Made by a program: the position numbers and the translations under genes
Assembly (NCBI GenBank): GCA_023459875.1
Contig: JAEWRY010000008.1
Location: 1 to 64,000, forward strand
Reading direction: 5' to 3'
Source of the DNA: Bacillota bacterium
GTDB taxonomy: Bacteria; Bacillota; Clostridia; Oscillospirales; Oscillospiraceae
Length of the DNA: 64,000 nt
Part shown: in pieces, positions 1 to 8,431 of the stretch
Numbering within the stretch: the stretch's first letter is position 1
Layout: each line of letters starts with the position of its first letter
The notes under the pieces: model-generated
Databases searched by the model: none
What the model was told of the DNA's origin: nothing
The model's input: only the letters and a program-made list of their open reading frames with translations

Positions 1-3
1 AAG

Positions 4-201
4 CTTTTGCGGATTTTGCGCCCAGCTCCGTGACCGAAATCCGCAAAAGGCTCCATACCAGTGCCTAGCGGGAATTCACTTCCCGCTAGGCACTCTTTGT
101 GCGGCTCCACAGAGCCGCTTCCATCTTGTCGTTTTGTCGGAAAACATGGTTTTTCGACAGCCTCAAAGTGCCTTCGGAACACGAATTTCCGAAGGCACTT
201 T
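4..201. repeat. Array of five different hairpins
   Basis: Five adjacent inverted repeats with unrelated stems: arms 4-16/37-49 (13 bp, perfect), 60-74/80-94 (15 bp, perfect), 101-107/112-118 (7 bp), 135-145/149-159 (11 bp, one G-T pair) and 165-179/187-201 (15 bp, perfect). Gaps between hairpins are 5-16 bases. No convincing gene lies in 1-227. The last hairpin is followed by five T on the plus strand and can also terminate the reverse-strand gene ending at 228. Similar clusters occur near 10.6 kb and 19.9 kb. Confidence 0.8.
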
Positions 202-203
202 TT
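165..203. terminator. Intrinsic terminator, probably bidirectional
   Basis: A perfect 15-bp stem (165-179 with 187-201), 7-base loop, TTTTT on the plus strand and TTT on the minus strand. It lies 25 bases beyond the stop codon of the reverse-strand beta-helix gene, which it probably terminates. Confidence 0.6.
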
Positions 204-227
204 CTGTCCGTTCCGCCCCGAAGGCTT

Positions 228-1262
228 TCACCAGAACGAAACGCCTCTCACCAGAGGAGGGTAGGGGCCTTTGAGCCACGGGGCGAAATCAACGGGAGTA
301 ATCCCAACAACCGTATCCGCGCCGGGGGTGTTGGGTCCTGTGCTCGCCCCCCACCAGTTGTTGGCCGCGTTCACGATATTGGGGGATTGGTTGTCGAGGC
401 CGGTTCCGTTGCCGAAGATATTATTGAAATGGATCTCCGGCGGGAAGGAGGTGGCGGTGATGAGGATCCCCGTCCCGACGGTGTGTTTGATCGTGTTGCC
501 CGTCACCGTCTGAGGGAAGGGGCTGCGCAGCAGGAGCCCATACAGCAGGGCGCCGTCCACGGTATTGCCCGTGATGGTCACGGGACCGATCATGCCGGCG
601 CTTGTGACGATCCCCTGTTTGACGGTGGGCGTAATGGTATTATTCGCGATAATTACGTTGGTGGTATCGGCGCCGAGACGGATGCCGCTGTTGTCAGGCG
701 ACGGGTTGATGATATTATACACATGGTTGTCGTGGATATTAATATTTTCCGCCGCGTCGGCGGGGCCGTTGCCCCAGACGAAAATCCCGACGGCCTCGCT
801 GGTGCCGTCGCCGTTTCCTATGTTGTATACCACGGTGTTGTCGACTTCCAAACCGTCCACCGGCCCGCTGTTGATGCCGTATGTTCCGAAGCTTACCGGA
901 GAACGGGTCATGGTGCCGATGTCATGGATGATGCAGTTTGTGATGTGGATGTTGCTCTTTTTGAGCGCATTATAGGTCAGAATTCCCGAGGCGTCGGCAT
1001 TGGCGTTATAGTCGGGGTTCGTAACTGTAAAGCCGCTGAAGGTCACGTTGCTCGCTTCAATGCTGACCAGATAATACTCCGAGGACGGCGGGTCGATAAT
1101 GGTGACAAGAGGACCTCCGCTGGAAATCAGCGTAATCGACTCGTCGATCACGAGCGCCTCCACGTAGGTACCCGGGGCGACGATCACAGTGTCCCCCGCA
1201 CCGGCCAGATTGATTCCGCCCTGGATGGTGGCGGCATCGCCGGGTACATGATAGGTTGCCAT
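228..1262 (-). CDS. Right-handed parallel beta-helix repeat protein
   Basis: A 344-residue protein of repeated short beta-strand turns (runs such as NVTFSGFTVTN, NIHITNCIIHDIG, VTITGNTVDGAL), the pattern of NosD/PbH1 beta-helix proteins. The N-terminus (roughly residues 7-35, with VPGDAATIQGGI and GDTVIVAPGTY) is the usual cap and first coil. The C-terminus carries NNWWGASTGPN, a motif common in surface and carbohydrate-related beta-helix proteins. No signal peptide, lipobox or membrane segment is visible, so export is unclear. The ATG start has GGAGT about 8 bases upstream. Substrate unknown. It could be a structural or spore-surface protein, but nothing here proves that. Confidence 0.75.
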   Translation of the reverse strand: MATYHVPGDAATIQGGINLAGAGDTVIVAPGTYVEALVIDESITLISSGGPLVTIIDPPSSEYYLVSIEASNVTFSGFTVTNPDYNANADASGILTYNALKKSNIHITNCIIHDIGTMTRSPVSFGTYGINSGPVDGLEVDNTVVYNIGNGDGTSEAVGIFVWGNGPADAAENINIHDNHVYNIINPSPDNSGIRLGADTTNVIIANNTITPTVKQGIVTSAGMIGPVTITGNTVDGALLYGLLLRSPFPQTVTGNTIKHTVGTGILITATSFPPEIHFNNIFGNGTGLDNQSPNIVNAANNWWGASTGPNTPGADTVVGITPVDFAPWLKGPYPPLVRGVSFW

Positions 1263-1412
1263 AGAAAGACTCCAATCTGAATTTTTGTAACTTTCATCTC
1301 ATTGCAATGATACTCTACGCTATTCTATGGGCTTCCCCTTGAAAATGTTTCCAGTTTTCGCCGCGCGAGCATGATCGAATGCCGTAATAACTCGGCTTCG
1401 CCCCGCGCCGCT

Positions 1413-2621
1413 TTATGGGCTTTTCGGGTCAAACGTCCAGCCGCGCTCGGAACTCAGTGCGGCAAGGATGCCCTCCGCCTCCCTTTCGGTCATGCCGGGA
1501 TTGCTGGACCGGATCAGGGCCATAACCTTGCTGCCGGCCAGGGGAATGGGGGAAAACCCGATCGATACGGCGAACTGAAACTGCTTTTCCGCCAGTCTGC
1601 TGCACAGCAGCCCGGTCCAGGGGTTGTCTCTGGCGAAGGCCAGCCGGTAATAGAGCGCGGCGGTGCCTTTGTCGGGAATGTATTTGTCCAGGGCGCAGAT
1701 GGTCTCAAGGGGATTCTGGCCCTGCTTCCGGCCGATCATGAGGGAGGAGGCAAGGCGTTCCAGTTCCTCCCTTTCCTCCCGGAAGGGCGCGTCGGGGGAG
1801 CCGCCGCGAAAGGCCCCGAGAAAATCGCGGTCTCTTTCTCCCAGATAGGCGCGCCCCAGAGCGCCGAACAGCTTTTTGATTTTTTCAAGCCGCCGGGCGT
1901 CGATTTCATAGGCGACCAACTCTCCGGAGGAACAGGCGGTGATTTTTTCAATCATGGTGGGCGTATCGCCGGGGACGGGGCAGTCGTCCATGGCCTTAAA
2001 GAGCTCCCGGTAAGAAAGCCCCTCGGCGGGTGCCGTTTTCCGGTGGGTGAGCAGCGTTTTTACCGCGCAGCCGCCCAGTCCAAGCTCATAGAGCAGCTCG
2101 ATATTGTTTGCGTAGCAGGTATCCAGCAAAAGGAGGTCGAGCGCTTTTCCGGCGGTTTTTTTTACGTATTCCAGCGCGAGGCCCAGCTCCGGGATCCCCA
2201 GGATACACGGTCTTTCCCCGCTGTAGTCGGAGAGAATCCCGATATACTCGCAGGAGTGCCCGCTTAAAATCAGCATGTAATGCTCCGATTCAAATTTCAT
2301 ACCCCAGGAAATGAAATCAAAAAGGTTTTTAGGAGCCGCCATATTGAGGTTTCCAAGCTCTTTGAGGAGGATTGCCTTCCCTTGCCCGGCGGCGCAGCGC
2401 CTTACGCCGCTCCACGCTTCTTCCGGCGGTTCCCCTTCCCTCCCGGGCCTTAAAACACCTACCGTTTTCTGATCCAGGCGCCCCGCCTGCACCAGCAGCA
2501 GCGCGTTCAGCTTTGAAAAGACCGTCCGTTCCATCTCCCGCATGGCGCCGGCCGTCTCCGGCTCCAGCTCGTTGTTGCCGTCCAGATAGGTAAGGATGAC
2601 CCAGTCGAAAAAATCCGTCAT
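1413..2621 (-). CDS. Clostripain-family (C11) cysteine peptidase
   Basis: A 402-residue protein opening with WVILTYLDGNNELE, the typical first strand of C11 peptidases. The probable catalytic dyad is visible: His122 in LSGHSCEY and Cys169 in LLLLDTCYANNIE. C11 enzymes cleave after Arg or Lys and are usually secreted and self-processed. This one has no signal peptide or propeptide, so it may act inside the cell or be exported by an unrecognised route. The ATG is preceded by AAGGAAG. It lies downstream of nothing obvious on its strand and is read in the same direction as the beta-helix gene, with a 150-base gap between them. Substrate not predictable. Confidence 0.8.
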   Translation of the reverse strand: MTDFFDWVILTYLDGNNELEPETAGAMREMERTVFSKLNALLLVQAGRLDQKTVGVLRPGREGEPPEEAWSGVRRCAAGQGKAILLKELGNLNMAAPKNLFDFISWGMKFESEHYMLILSGHSCEYIGILSDYSGERPCILGIPELGLALEYVKKTAGKALDLLLLDTCYANNIELLYELGLGGCAVKTLLTHRKTAPAEGLSYRELFKAMDDCPVPGDTPTMIEKITACSSGELVAYEIDARRLEKIKKLFGALGRAYLGERDRDFLGAFRGGSPDAPFREEREELERLASSLMIGRKQGQNPLETICALDKYIPDKGTAALYYRLAFARDNPWTGLLCSRLAEKQFQFAVSIGFSPIPLAGSKVMALIRSSNPGMTEREAEGILAALSSERGWTFDPKSP

Positions 2622-2720
2622 AGCAAGCTCACTTCCTTATCAAACCGCTCAGAGCACCCGGCTGCTATTTTTTATGTTTTTACCGCCCGTCTTAGTCCCG
2701 GCTTTCGCTTCAATCCGGGC

Positions 2721-2748
2721 TTTCAATTGTAAAAATCTGTGATATAAT
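2721..2748 (+). promoter_or_regulatory. Sigma-A-type promoter of the radical SAM gene
   Basis: TTTCAA (2721-2726), a 16-base spacer, then a perfect TATAAT (2743-2748), 29 bases before the start codon at 2777. Confidence 0.55.
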
Positions 2749-2776
2749 CAAATTCAGGCAAAGGGGGGGCGGAACG

Positions 2777-3646
2777 ATGCATTATAAGGACGCGAAAGGC
2801 ATCCTCTCGTCCAGAAACGGCATGAACCTCTACCGGGGCTGCACCCACGGCTGTATCTACTGCGACTCCCGCAGCCTCTGCTACGGGATGGATCACCCCT
2901 TCGAGGACGTGGAGGTCAAACGGAACGCGCCCCAGCTTCTGGAGGCGGCGCTCAGGCGGAAGCGGGAGCGCTGCATGATCTCCACCGGTTCGATGTGCGA
3001 CCCGTACCTTCCCATCGAGGAAACGGAACGCCTCACCCGCCGGTGCCTGGAGCTCATCGACCGGTACGGCTTCGGCTTCACGGTCATCACCAAGTCCGAC
3101 CGGGTGCTGCGGGACCTGGATCTTCTCATGAGCGTAAACGAAAAGGCCAAATGCGTCGTCCAGATGACCCTCACCACTTACGGCGAGGACCTGTGCCGCC
3201 TCCTGGAGCCCAACGTCTGCTCTACCCGGCGGCGGTTTGAGGTTCTGAAGGTATTGCGGGAAAACGGCATTCCCACGGTGGTATGGCTGTGTCCCATCCT
3301 GCCGTTTATCAACGACACAGAGGAAAACCTGCGGGGCATTTTGGAGTACTGCTTTATGGCGGGCGTGCGCGGCATCCTGTGTTTCGGCATGGGGGTGACG
3401 CTGCGGGAGGGCGACCGGGAGTATTTCTACCGGAAGCTGGACGAGCACTTCACCGGTGTCAAGGAAAAGTATATGAGCGCTTTCGGAACGCGCTACGAGT
3501 GCCGCAGCCCCAATCACCCGGCGCTTATGAAGATTTTCCGGGAGGAATGCCGCTCCCGGGGCGTGCTGTGTGGAACGGACGAGGTTTTTGCGTATTTGAA
3601 TCAATTCGAGGACAAACAGGCCGGAAAGCAGATGAGCCTGTTTTAA
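2777..3646 (+). CDS. SplB-like radical SAM protein
   Basis: A 289-residue radical SAM enzyme. The 4Fe-4S/SAM site is RGCTHGCIYCD with Cys22, Cys26 and Cys29 (CxxxCxxC). The architecture, with a short N-terminus (YRGCTHGC), MISTGSMCDPYLPIE and VITKSDRVLRDLDLL, matches the Rv2578c/SplB-related group often annotated as spore photoproduct lyase family. It is shorter than genuine SplB (about 340 residues), so a DNA-repair role is not established. Expressed alone from its own TATAAT promoter. GGGGGGCGGA precedes the ATG as ribosome site. Confidence 0.85.
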   Translation: MHYKDAKGILSSRNGMNLYRGCTHGCIYCDSRSLCYGMDHPFEDVEVKRNAPQLLEAALRRKRERCMISTGSMCDPYLPIEETERLTRRCLELIDRYGFGFTVITKSDRVLRDLDLLMSVNEKAKCVVQMTLTTYGEDLCRLLEPNVCSTRRRFEVLKVLRENGIPTVVWLCPILPFINDTEENLRGILEYCFMAGVRGILCFGMGVTLREGDREYFYRKLDEHFTGVKEKYMSAFGTRYECRSPNHPALMKIFREECRSRGVLCGTDEVFAYLNQFEDKQAGKQMSLF

Positions 3647-3760
3647 AGCAGCGGAGCTTCCTAACGTCCATAAGCTTAATCGGAAACCCGTTCTTACGTC
3701 TGACACGGCAAGCGCGGCAGCGGGCTTTTGCCGGCCGCAACATACTTGAGGAGGCTCGGT

Positions 3761-5383
3761 ATGCGGAAAATTGGAATTCTTCTTTTAACGGGGCTTTTCA
3801 TATTGCTTTCGGCCTGCGGCACTCCGGCGGCGGGGAATTCCGCGTCACCGGCGGCGACGGAAACAGTGCCGGGTACCGTATCGCCCGACGGGGCGGCGGC
3901 TTCAGGTTCGCCGGAACCGACTGAGGACTCAGGCAATTGGGAGTCCTTCGGCGTGCTGCTGCCCAAGGGCCCGCTGCCCGTGACGGCTTACGAGCGGCCC
4001 GGCGCCCCGGCGCGCTATTACGCCGGCGTGACGCAGGCCATCATCCCCAGAAGCGATTACGGGCGTCTCTGGCCGTACATAGGCGGGTACCTGAAGCATT
4101 CAGTGTTTTGGTCAGATTGCGAACTGTACGGGCTGTGCGACGAGAAGGGCCGTGTCGTCTGCGACCCGGTTTTTAACACTGCCGCAATCATTGAAAAGGA
4201 CGGGCAAAGGCTGTACATACTGACAAAATACGCTCGTGACGAAGACTACAACGACACCTCAAAAATCACCCTTGCCAGGCTGGACGGAAGCTGGTCGGAG
4301 GAGTATGACGACGTTATCACCAATTTCTACGGCAAAGAATACGCCGCATGCTACGAATACTCCGATGATTGTATCTCCTGGAGCAAGCCGGTCAAATATG
4401 ACTACATCACGGTTTGCCGGGATGGAAAATGGGGCGCAATCGACTATAACGGCAAAGAGATCCTTCCCTGCGTCTATACCGCACCGGTGTGTTTCTCCGA
4501 GGGATTGGCCGCCGTGCCGTCCGGTGACGGGACTACCTTCCGCTTTATCGATGTCACCGGCACCGCCGTCCCGGGGACCTTCGGCACGCCGCCGCAGCAG
4601 GAACGCACCTCAGATTTCGACAGAGACAACCCGCTCCCGGCAAACTATGGACTCTTTTTCAGCGAAGGACGGGCGCGCTTTTACGATAACGGGAAATATG
4701 GTGTCATCGACCGGGAGGGAACGGTGGTCGTGCCGGCACGGTACGATTTTATTTCTTCGTACTGGGGCGGCATGGCGGAGTTTATCGACGGTGACAAGGC
4801 GGGCGTGATCGGCCTCAACGGCGAGGTACTGATGGAGCCGACGCACACATGGTTTATGAGCGGCGAGGACGGGACGGTCATCTTTGGAGAGCAGAACAAC
4901 TGGTCGATGCTGGACCTTTCCACCGGCGTACGAACGCCCTGTGAAAGTCCTTACGGACCGAGTTATTCAAGCAACAACAAGAGCGGTGTGACCATTGAAT
5001 GGGCGGGAAACACCCTGAATTTTCCCGATGCGATCGATGCCGCGTCGCTGGATAACGGAAATTTCGCGGTGACCTTCAGCGGGAAAACCTGGATCATTGT
5101 GAACTCCAAGGGCGAAACGGTGGCGGGGCCCATTGACGGTGAGGTCGGCTACGCCCGGGAGGGATATATTTACGTTTCCCTGGGCCAGTATGAGCCAGTC
5201 GAGTGGGAATACTGGACGGCGCTGTACGACGAAGCGGGCAAGCGGCTCTTACCCGGAGAATATCTCTCGGTGGAGCCCCTCGACGGCCGCTATCTCGTGC
5301 GCACCGACACCTTGGGGGGGCTTCTGGATAAAACGGGCGGCTGGGTCATCAAAGCGCCGCTCTACGATTATTTAAGTGATTGA
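3761..5383 (+). CDS. WG-repeat lipoprotein
   Basis: A 540-residue predicted lipoprotein. The ATG at 3761 is chosen because GAGGAGG lies just upstream and it yields a clean lipoprotein signal (MRKIGILLLTGLFILLSACG, lipobox LSAC). A Ser/Pro/Glu/Ala-rich linker follows. The body has WG (KWG) repeats, for example KWGAIDYNGKEILPCVY, KYGVIDREGTVVVPARYDF and KAGVIGLNGEVLMEPTH, which probably form beta-propeller-like blades. Function of WG-repeat proteins is poorly defined. The next gene, also a lipoprotein, starts 12 bases downstream, so they are likely co-transcribed. Confidence 0.85.
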   Translation: MRKIGILLLTGLFILLSACGTPAAGNSASPAATETVPGTVSPDGAAASGSPEPTEDSGNWESFGVLLPKGPLPVTAYERPGAPARYYAGVTQAIIPRSDYGRLWPYIGGYLKHSVFWSDCELYGLCDEKGRVVCDPVFNTAAIIEKDGQRLYILTKYARDEDYNDTSKITLARLDGSWSEEYDDVITNFYGKEYAACYEYSDDCISWSKPVKYDYITVCRDGKWGAIDYNGKEILPCVYTAPVCFSEGLAAVPSGDGTTFRFIDVTGTAVPGTFGTPPQQERTSDFDRDNPLPANYGLFFSEGRARFYDNGKYGVIDREGTVVVPARYDFISSYWGGMAEFIDGDKAGVIGLNGEVLMEPTHTWFMSGEDGTVIFGEQNNWSMLDLSTGVRTPCESPYGPSYSSNNKSGVTIEWAGNTLNFPDAIDAASLDNGNFAVTFSGKTWIIVNSKGETVAGPIDGEVGYAREGYIYVSLGQYEPVEWEYWTALYDEAGKRLLPGEYLSVEPLDGRYLVRTDTLGGLLDKTGGWVIKAPLYDYLSD

Positions 5384-5394
5384 GGAGGAACATC

Positions 5395-6351
5395 ATGAAA
5401 CGTATCGCAAAGCGTCTTTTCTCCCTGCTGCCGGCCTGCGCCTTTCTTTTTAGTCTCGCCGCCTGCGGAGCCGGAGGGACAGCGTTCTCGCCGTCCCCGT
5501 CTGCGGCATCCCCTTCCCCGACGCCGTCGGCGTCCGAATCTCCTTCGCCGGAGCCCTTCGCGTTTACGCAGGAAAACATGCCGCGCATCGACGGCTCCAC
5601 CGCGACCATCCCGCTCATTTCGGCGGTGCGCTCGGTGCTGCTGGGCATAGAGCGGGAGGATGATGTGAAAGTTACCGGCACGGACAACGCGTACGTGAGC
5701 CTCATCGACGGCAATACCGACGTGCTCCTGGTCTACGCTCCCTCGCCGGATACCCTGGATTATGCCGACGAGCAGGGCGTCAAGCTGGAGATGGCCCCCA
5801 TCGGCAAGGACGCGCTGGTCTTCCTCGTCAACAAGAAAAACCCGGTACAGAGCCTCACGGACAAACAGGTTGTCGGCATCTATTCCGGTAAAATCACAAA
5901 CTGGAAGGACGTTGGCGGAAAGGACGCCGAGATCCGCGCCTACCAGCGCCAGCTCCTCTCCGGCAGCCAGACCATGATGAACAAGCTCGTCATGAAGGGT
6001 GCGCCCATGGCCGAAGCACCGGCGGGCTACGTCATCGGCGAGATGGGTGAACTGGTGGACGCCGTGGCCACCTATGACGGCGCGGAATACTCCATCGGCT
6101 ACAACGTTTATTTCTATGTGAGCCGCATGAAGCTGGACGACAACATCCGCCTGCTGTCGGTGAACGGCGTGGCGCCATCCATCGACTCCATCTCCTCGGG
6201 GGCCTACCCATATGTGAATGACTTCTACGCCGTGATCCGCGCCGACGCGCCCGAAGACAGCCCCCAGAGAATTTTATATAACTGGATCCAGACGGCCGAC
6301 GGCCAGGCGCTGGTCCGCAGCGAGGGGTACGCGACCGCAGCGGTAAAATAA
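5395..6351 (+). CDS. PstS-like substrate-binding lipoprotein
   Basis: A 318-residue lipoprotein with lipobox SLAAC and a Ser/Pro-rich linker to about residue 55. The folded part begins with MPRIDGSTATIPL, the phosphate-binding-loop-like opening of PstS-type (PBP_like_2) proteins, and continues with VVGIYSGKITNWKDVGG, a hallmark of that family. No ABC permease or ATPase is adjacent, so the ligand is uncertain; in isolation such proteins can be sensors. The ATG at 5395 has TGAGGAGGA upstream and lies 12 bases after the WG-repeat gene. Confidence 0.85.
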   Translation: MKRIAKRLFSLLPACAFLFSLAACGAGGTAFSPSPSAASPSPTPSASESPSPEPFAFTQENMPRIDGSTATIPLISAVRSVLLGIEREDDVKVTGTDNAYVSLIDGNTDVLLVYAPSPDTLDYADEQGVKLEMAPIGKDALVFLVNKKNPVQSLTDKQVVGIYSGKITNWKDVGGKDAEIRAYQRQLLSGSQTMMNKLVMKGAPMAEAPAGYVIGEMGELVDAVATYDGAEYSIGYNVYFYVSRMKLDDNIRLLSVNGVAPSIDSISSGAYPYVNDFYAVIRADAPEDSPQRILYNWIQTADGQALVRSEGYATAAVK

Positions 6352-6431
6352 AATTGGGACTCCGGCAAACCGCATCAGTTTTAGCAGCTTTGTTTCCCGC
6401 GCAATTGATCAAACAGGAAGGGCAGCGCTTT

Positions 6432-7112
6432 ATGAAAGAGCAGATCAGAAATTACATATTCAGTCTTGGCATGGATGTGTGCGGCTTTGCGAATATCGAC
6501 CGCTTCTCGGAAGCGCCCGCGGGCTTTCACCCAAGGGACATTTTCCCGGACTGCAAATCGGCGGTCATGTTCGGCCTCGCTCTCCCCAGGGGACTCACCA
6601 AAGTTCAGCCCAGGCACATTTACAAGCATTTTAACTATGGGGTTTGCCCCAATGTCGACTTCGCCGCGTTCAAGGCGGCGAAGGAAATCGAGCGGCTCGG
6701 CGGCGGTTACGCCGTACCCCTCCCCTCGGACGAACCCTACGAATACTGGGACGCGGTGAACACGGAGGGCCGGGGCCTTCTTTCCATGAAGCACGCCGCC
6801 GTGGCCGCCGGTCTTGGTACCCTCGGGAAGAACACCCTGCTTTTAAACGAGAAATTCGGGAACCTCCTGACCCTGGGGGCCCTCCTCACCGACCTGGACC
6901 TCCCCTCTGACCCGCGAGCCTCGAGCATCTGCCTGGAAAACTGCCGTCTCTGCCTGGAGAGCTGTCCCTCCCGCGCCCTGGACGGGGTGCGGGCGGACCA
7001 GAAAAAGTGCCGCTCTTACGCCTACGGGACCAGCCCCAGAGGCTACGGCACGGTGGAATGCAACCGCTGCCGGACGGTCTGTCCCATGCGCTTTGGGAAA
7101 AGAAAAGCATAA
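6432..7112 (+). CDS. QueG-related double 4Fe-4S protein
   Basis: A 226-residue protein with a C-terminal ferredoxin module: CLENCRLCLESCPSRAL, and later VECNRCRTVCPM, enough cysteines for two 4Fe-4S clusters. Internal AAVAAGLGTLGKNTLLLNEKFG matches the epoxyqueuosine reductase (QueG) core. It is much shorter than QueG (about 300-380 residues) and lacks the HEAT-repeat tail, so a queuosine role is doubtful; it belongs to the wider reductase group found in anaerobes. The start at 6432 is supported by AGGAAGGG 9 bases upstream. Confidence 0.75.
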   Translation: MKEQIRNYIFSLGMDVCGFANIDRFSEAPAGFHPRDIFPDCKSAVMFGLALPRGLTKVQPRHIYKHFNYGVCPNVDFAAFKAAKEIERLGGGYAVPLPSDEPYEYWDAVNTEGRGLLSMKHAAVAAGLGTLGKNTLLLNEKFGNLLTLGALLTDLDLPSDPRASSICLENCRLCLESCPSRALDGVRADQKKCRSYAYGTSPRGYGTVECNRCRTVCPMRFGKRKA

Positions 7113-7240
7113 CAGCACAGCGGTCCGTTTACGTGTCTCCTGCCACAGAAATGGAAGAAACGCCTGGTCATAAAATTTATGAATTTATAAATTCATAATG
7201 TGCTTATTGGGTTGTGTCATGGTTTTTTACCTGCAATAAC

Positions 7241-7289
7241 AAAGCTCCCCTTGCGGCGACGTTAACCGTCGGTTGCATGGGGAGCTTTT
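7241..7289. terminator. Bidirectional intrinsic terminator
   Basis: AAAGCTCCCC (7241-7250) pairs with GGGGAGCTTT (7279-7288), with an inner CGACG/CGTCG stem. It sits between converging genes, the QueG-like protein and the activase-related protein, and has a T run in both directions. Confidence 0.8.
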
Positions 7290-7309
7290 CAAACGTAAGA
7301 TTGCTGTTT

Positions 7310-8419
7310 TCAATTGATTCCGGCGGTCTGCTTCTGATCCTGTTCCTTTTTCATCCTGAGCATATCCACGAAGGCTTCCAGCCTCGTTACATATCCGGCC
7401 TCCCCCGTCATCTCGTCCACAATCAAAGTCATGACGGGCACCGCGTGTTTTTTCTGGATTTCGGAAAAGGCGGTCTGGGCGATGATTTCGGGCATGCAGG
7501 TGAAGGGGTAAATCTGGATGATTCCGTCGTAACCCCCGCGGCTTAGAAGCTCGGTGTTACCGACGGTATAAACCCCGTGCCCGCCCACGTCGTCGGTGCG
7601 GAGATATTCCTGGGCCGCCTCCACCGCCTTGTCGGGACGCTTCACCGGGAGGAGGAAGCTTATAAAATGCTTCAAAATCCACTCGCTGACGCTCATGGTG
7701 TTGTACACCAGCGCACCCATATTGCCGAGCTTTTTTTCGATCTCCAGGTTGGTGGAGGGCTCGCTGGAAATGAAGATCTCCCCCACCAGCGCGATTTTCA
7801 CCGGCTCAAACTCCTCGTCCGTTTCAATCTGCTGGAGCTTCCGTCGTGTCTCAAGAATCGCACCCCGGATGTTCCGGAAGCCCTTTACCGTCTGGGCCTG
7901 TTTTTCAAAATCCCTCATGATGCCGTCCGCGGAACCTTTTTTTACCTCGCGGCAGCGTTTCCCGCCGGCGAGATGATACAGCTTATCCACGGCGAAAACC
8001 GTCCACACCGCCCTGGTCAGGGCTTTGGCCACCAGTATCCCCTTCTTGTTTTCCAGCAGGGGACCAAGCTTCTCGGTCATGTCCCGGAAGGAGATGTGGT
8101 TCAGGTTCAAATGGATATAGTTGAACTTATAGCCGAGGCTGCGCAGGATTTCCTTGTGCAGGTCCCCGTAATAGCTCATCCGGCACTGCCCGTCGCCGCC
8201 ACCGAAAAGAATAGTATCCGCGCCGTTATTGAGCCCCTGGATAAAATCGCCCAGCACCGTCTTAAAGGGCAGGCACATGAATTCGGGGGAATAGGCGATC
8301 CCCAGCCGCATGGTCTCCTTCGAGCCCACGGGGGGAAGATAATAATCGAGCCCCAGGGTGTCCAGCAGCGCCTTCACGGCGATATAGGCGTTGCCCATAT
8401 GGGGAAAAGTCAGTTTCAT
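7310..8419 (-). CDS. Acyl-CoA dehydratase activase-related protein (HGD-D-like)
   Basis: A 369-residue protein with MKLTFPHMGNAYIAVKALLD and ADTILFGGGDGQCRMSYYG, matching the C-terminal portion (COG3581, 2-hydroxyglutaryl-CoA dehydratase D-like) of large CoA-enzyme activases. Conserved cysteines (SPEFMCLPFK, GDGQCRMSYYG, FTCMPEII) could hold an Fe-S cluster. It is the third gene of a tight reverse-strand set (12 bases after the previous stop; ribosome site GGAGGAG). Role: probably an electron-transfer or chaperone partner of a radical dehydratase. The dehydratase itself is not in the window. Confidence 0.75.
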   Translation of the reverse strand: MKLTFPHMGNAYIAVKALLDTLGLDYYLPPVGSKETMRLGIAYSPEFMCLPFKTVLGDFIQGLNNGADTILFGGGDGQCRMSYYGDLHKEILRSLGYKFNYIHLNLNHISFRDMTEKLGPLLENKKGILVAKALTRAVWTVFAVDKLYHLAGGKRCREVKKGSADGIMRDFEKQAQTVKGFRNIRGAILETRRKLQQIETDEEFEPVKIALVGEIFISSEPSTNLEIEKKLGNMGALVYNTMSVSEWILKHFISFLLPVKRPDKAVEAAQEYLRTDDVGGHGVYTVGNTELLSRGGYDGIIQIYPFTCMPEIIAQTAFSEIQKKHAVPVMTLIVDEMTGEAGYVTRLEAFVDMLRMKKEQDQKQTAGIN

Positions 8420-8431
8420 AAGCTCCTCCGG

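Noticed and set aside
99..1280. A 393-codon plus-strand frame opposite the beta-helix gene
   Set aside because: Low-complexity Arg/Gly/Ala composition typical of an antisense shadow; the minus-strand protein has clear beta-helix repeats and a ribosome site.
2723..3706. A 327-codon minus-strand frame opposite the SplB-like gene
   Set aside because: No family features; the plus frame has CxxxCxxC and a promoter.
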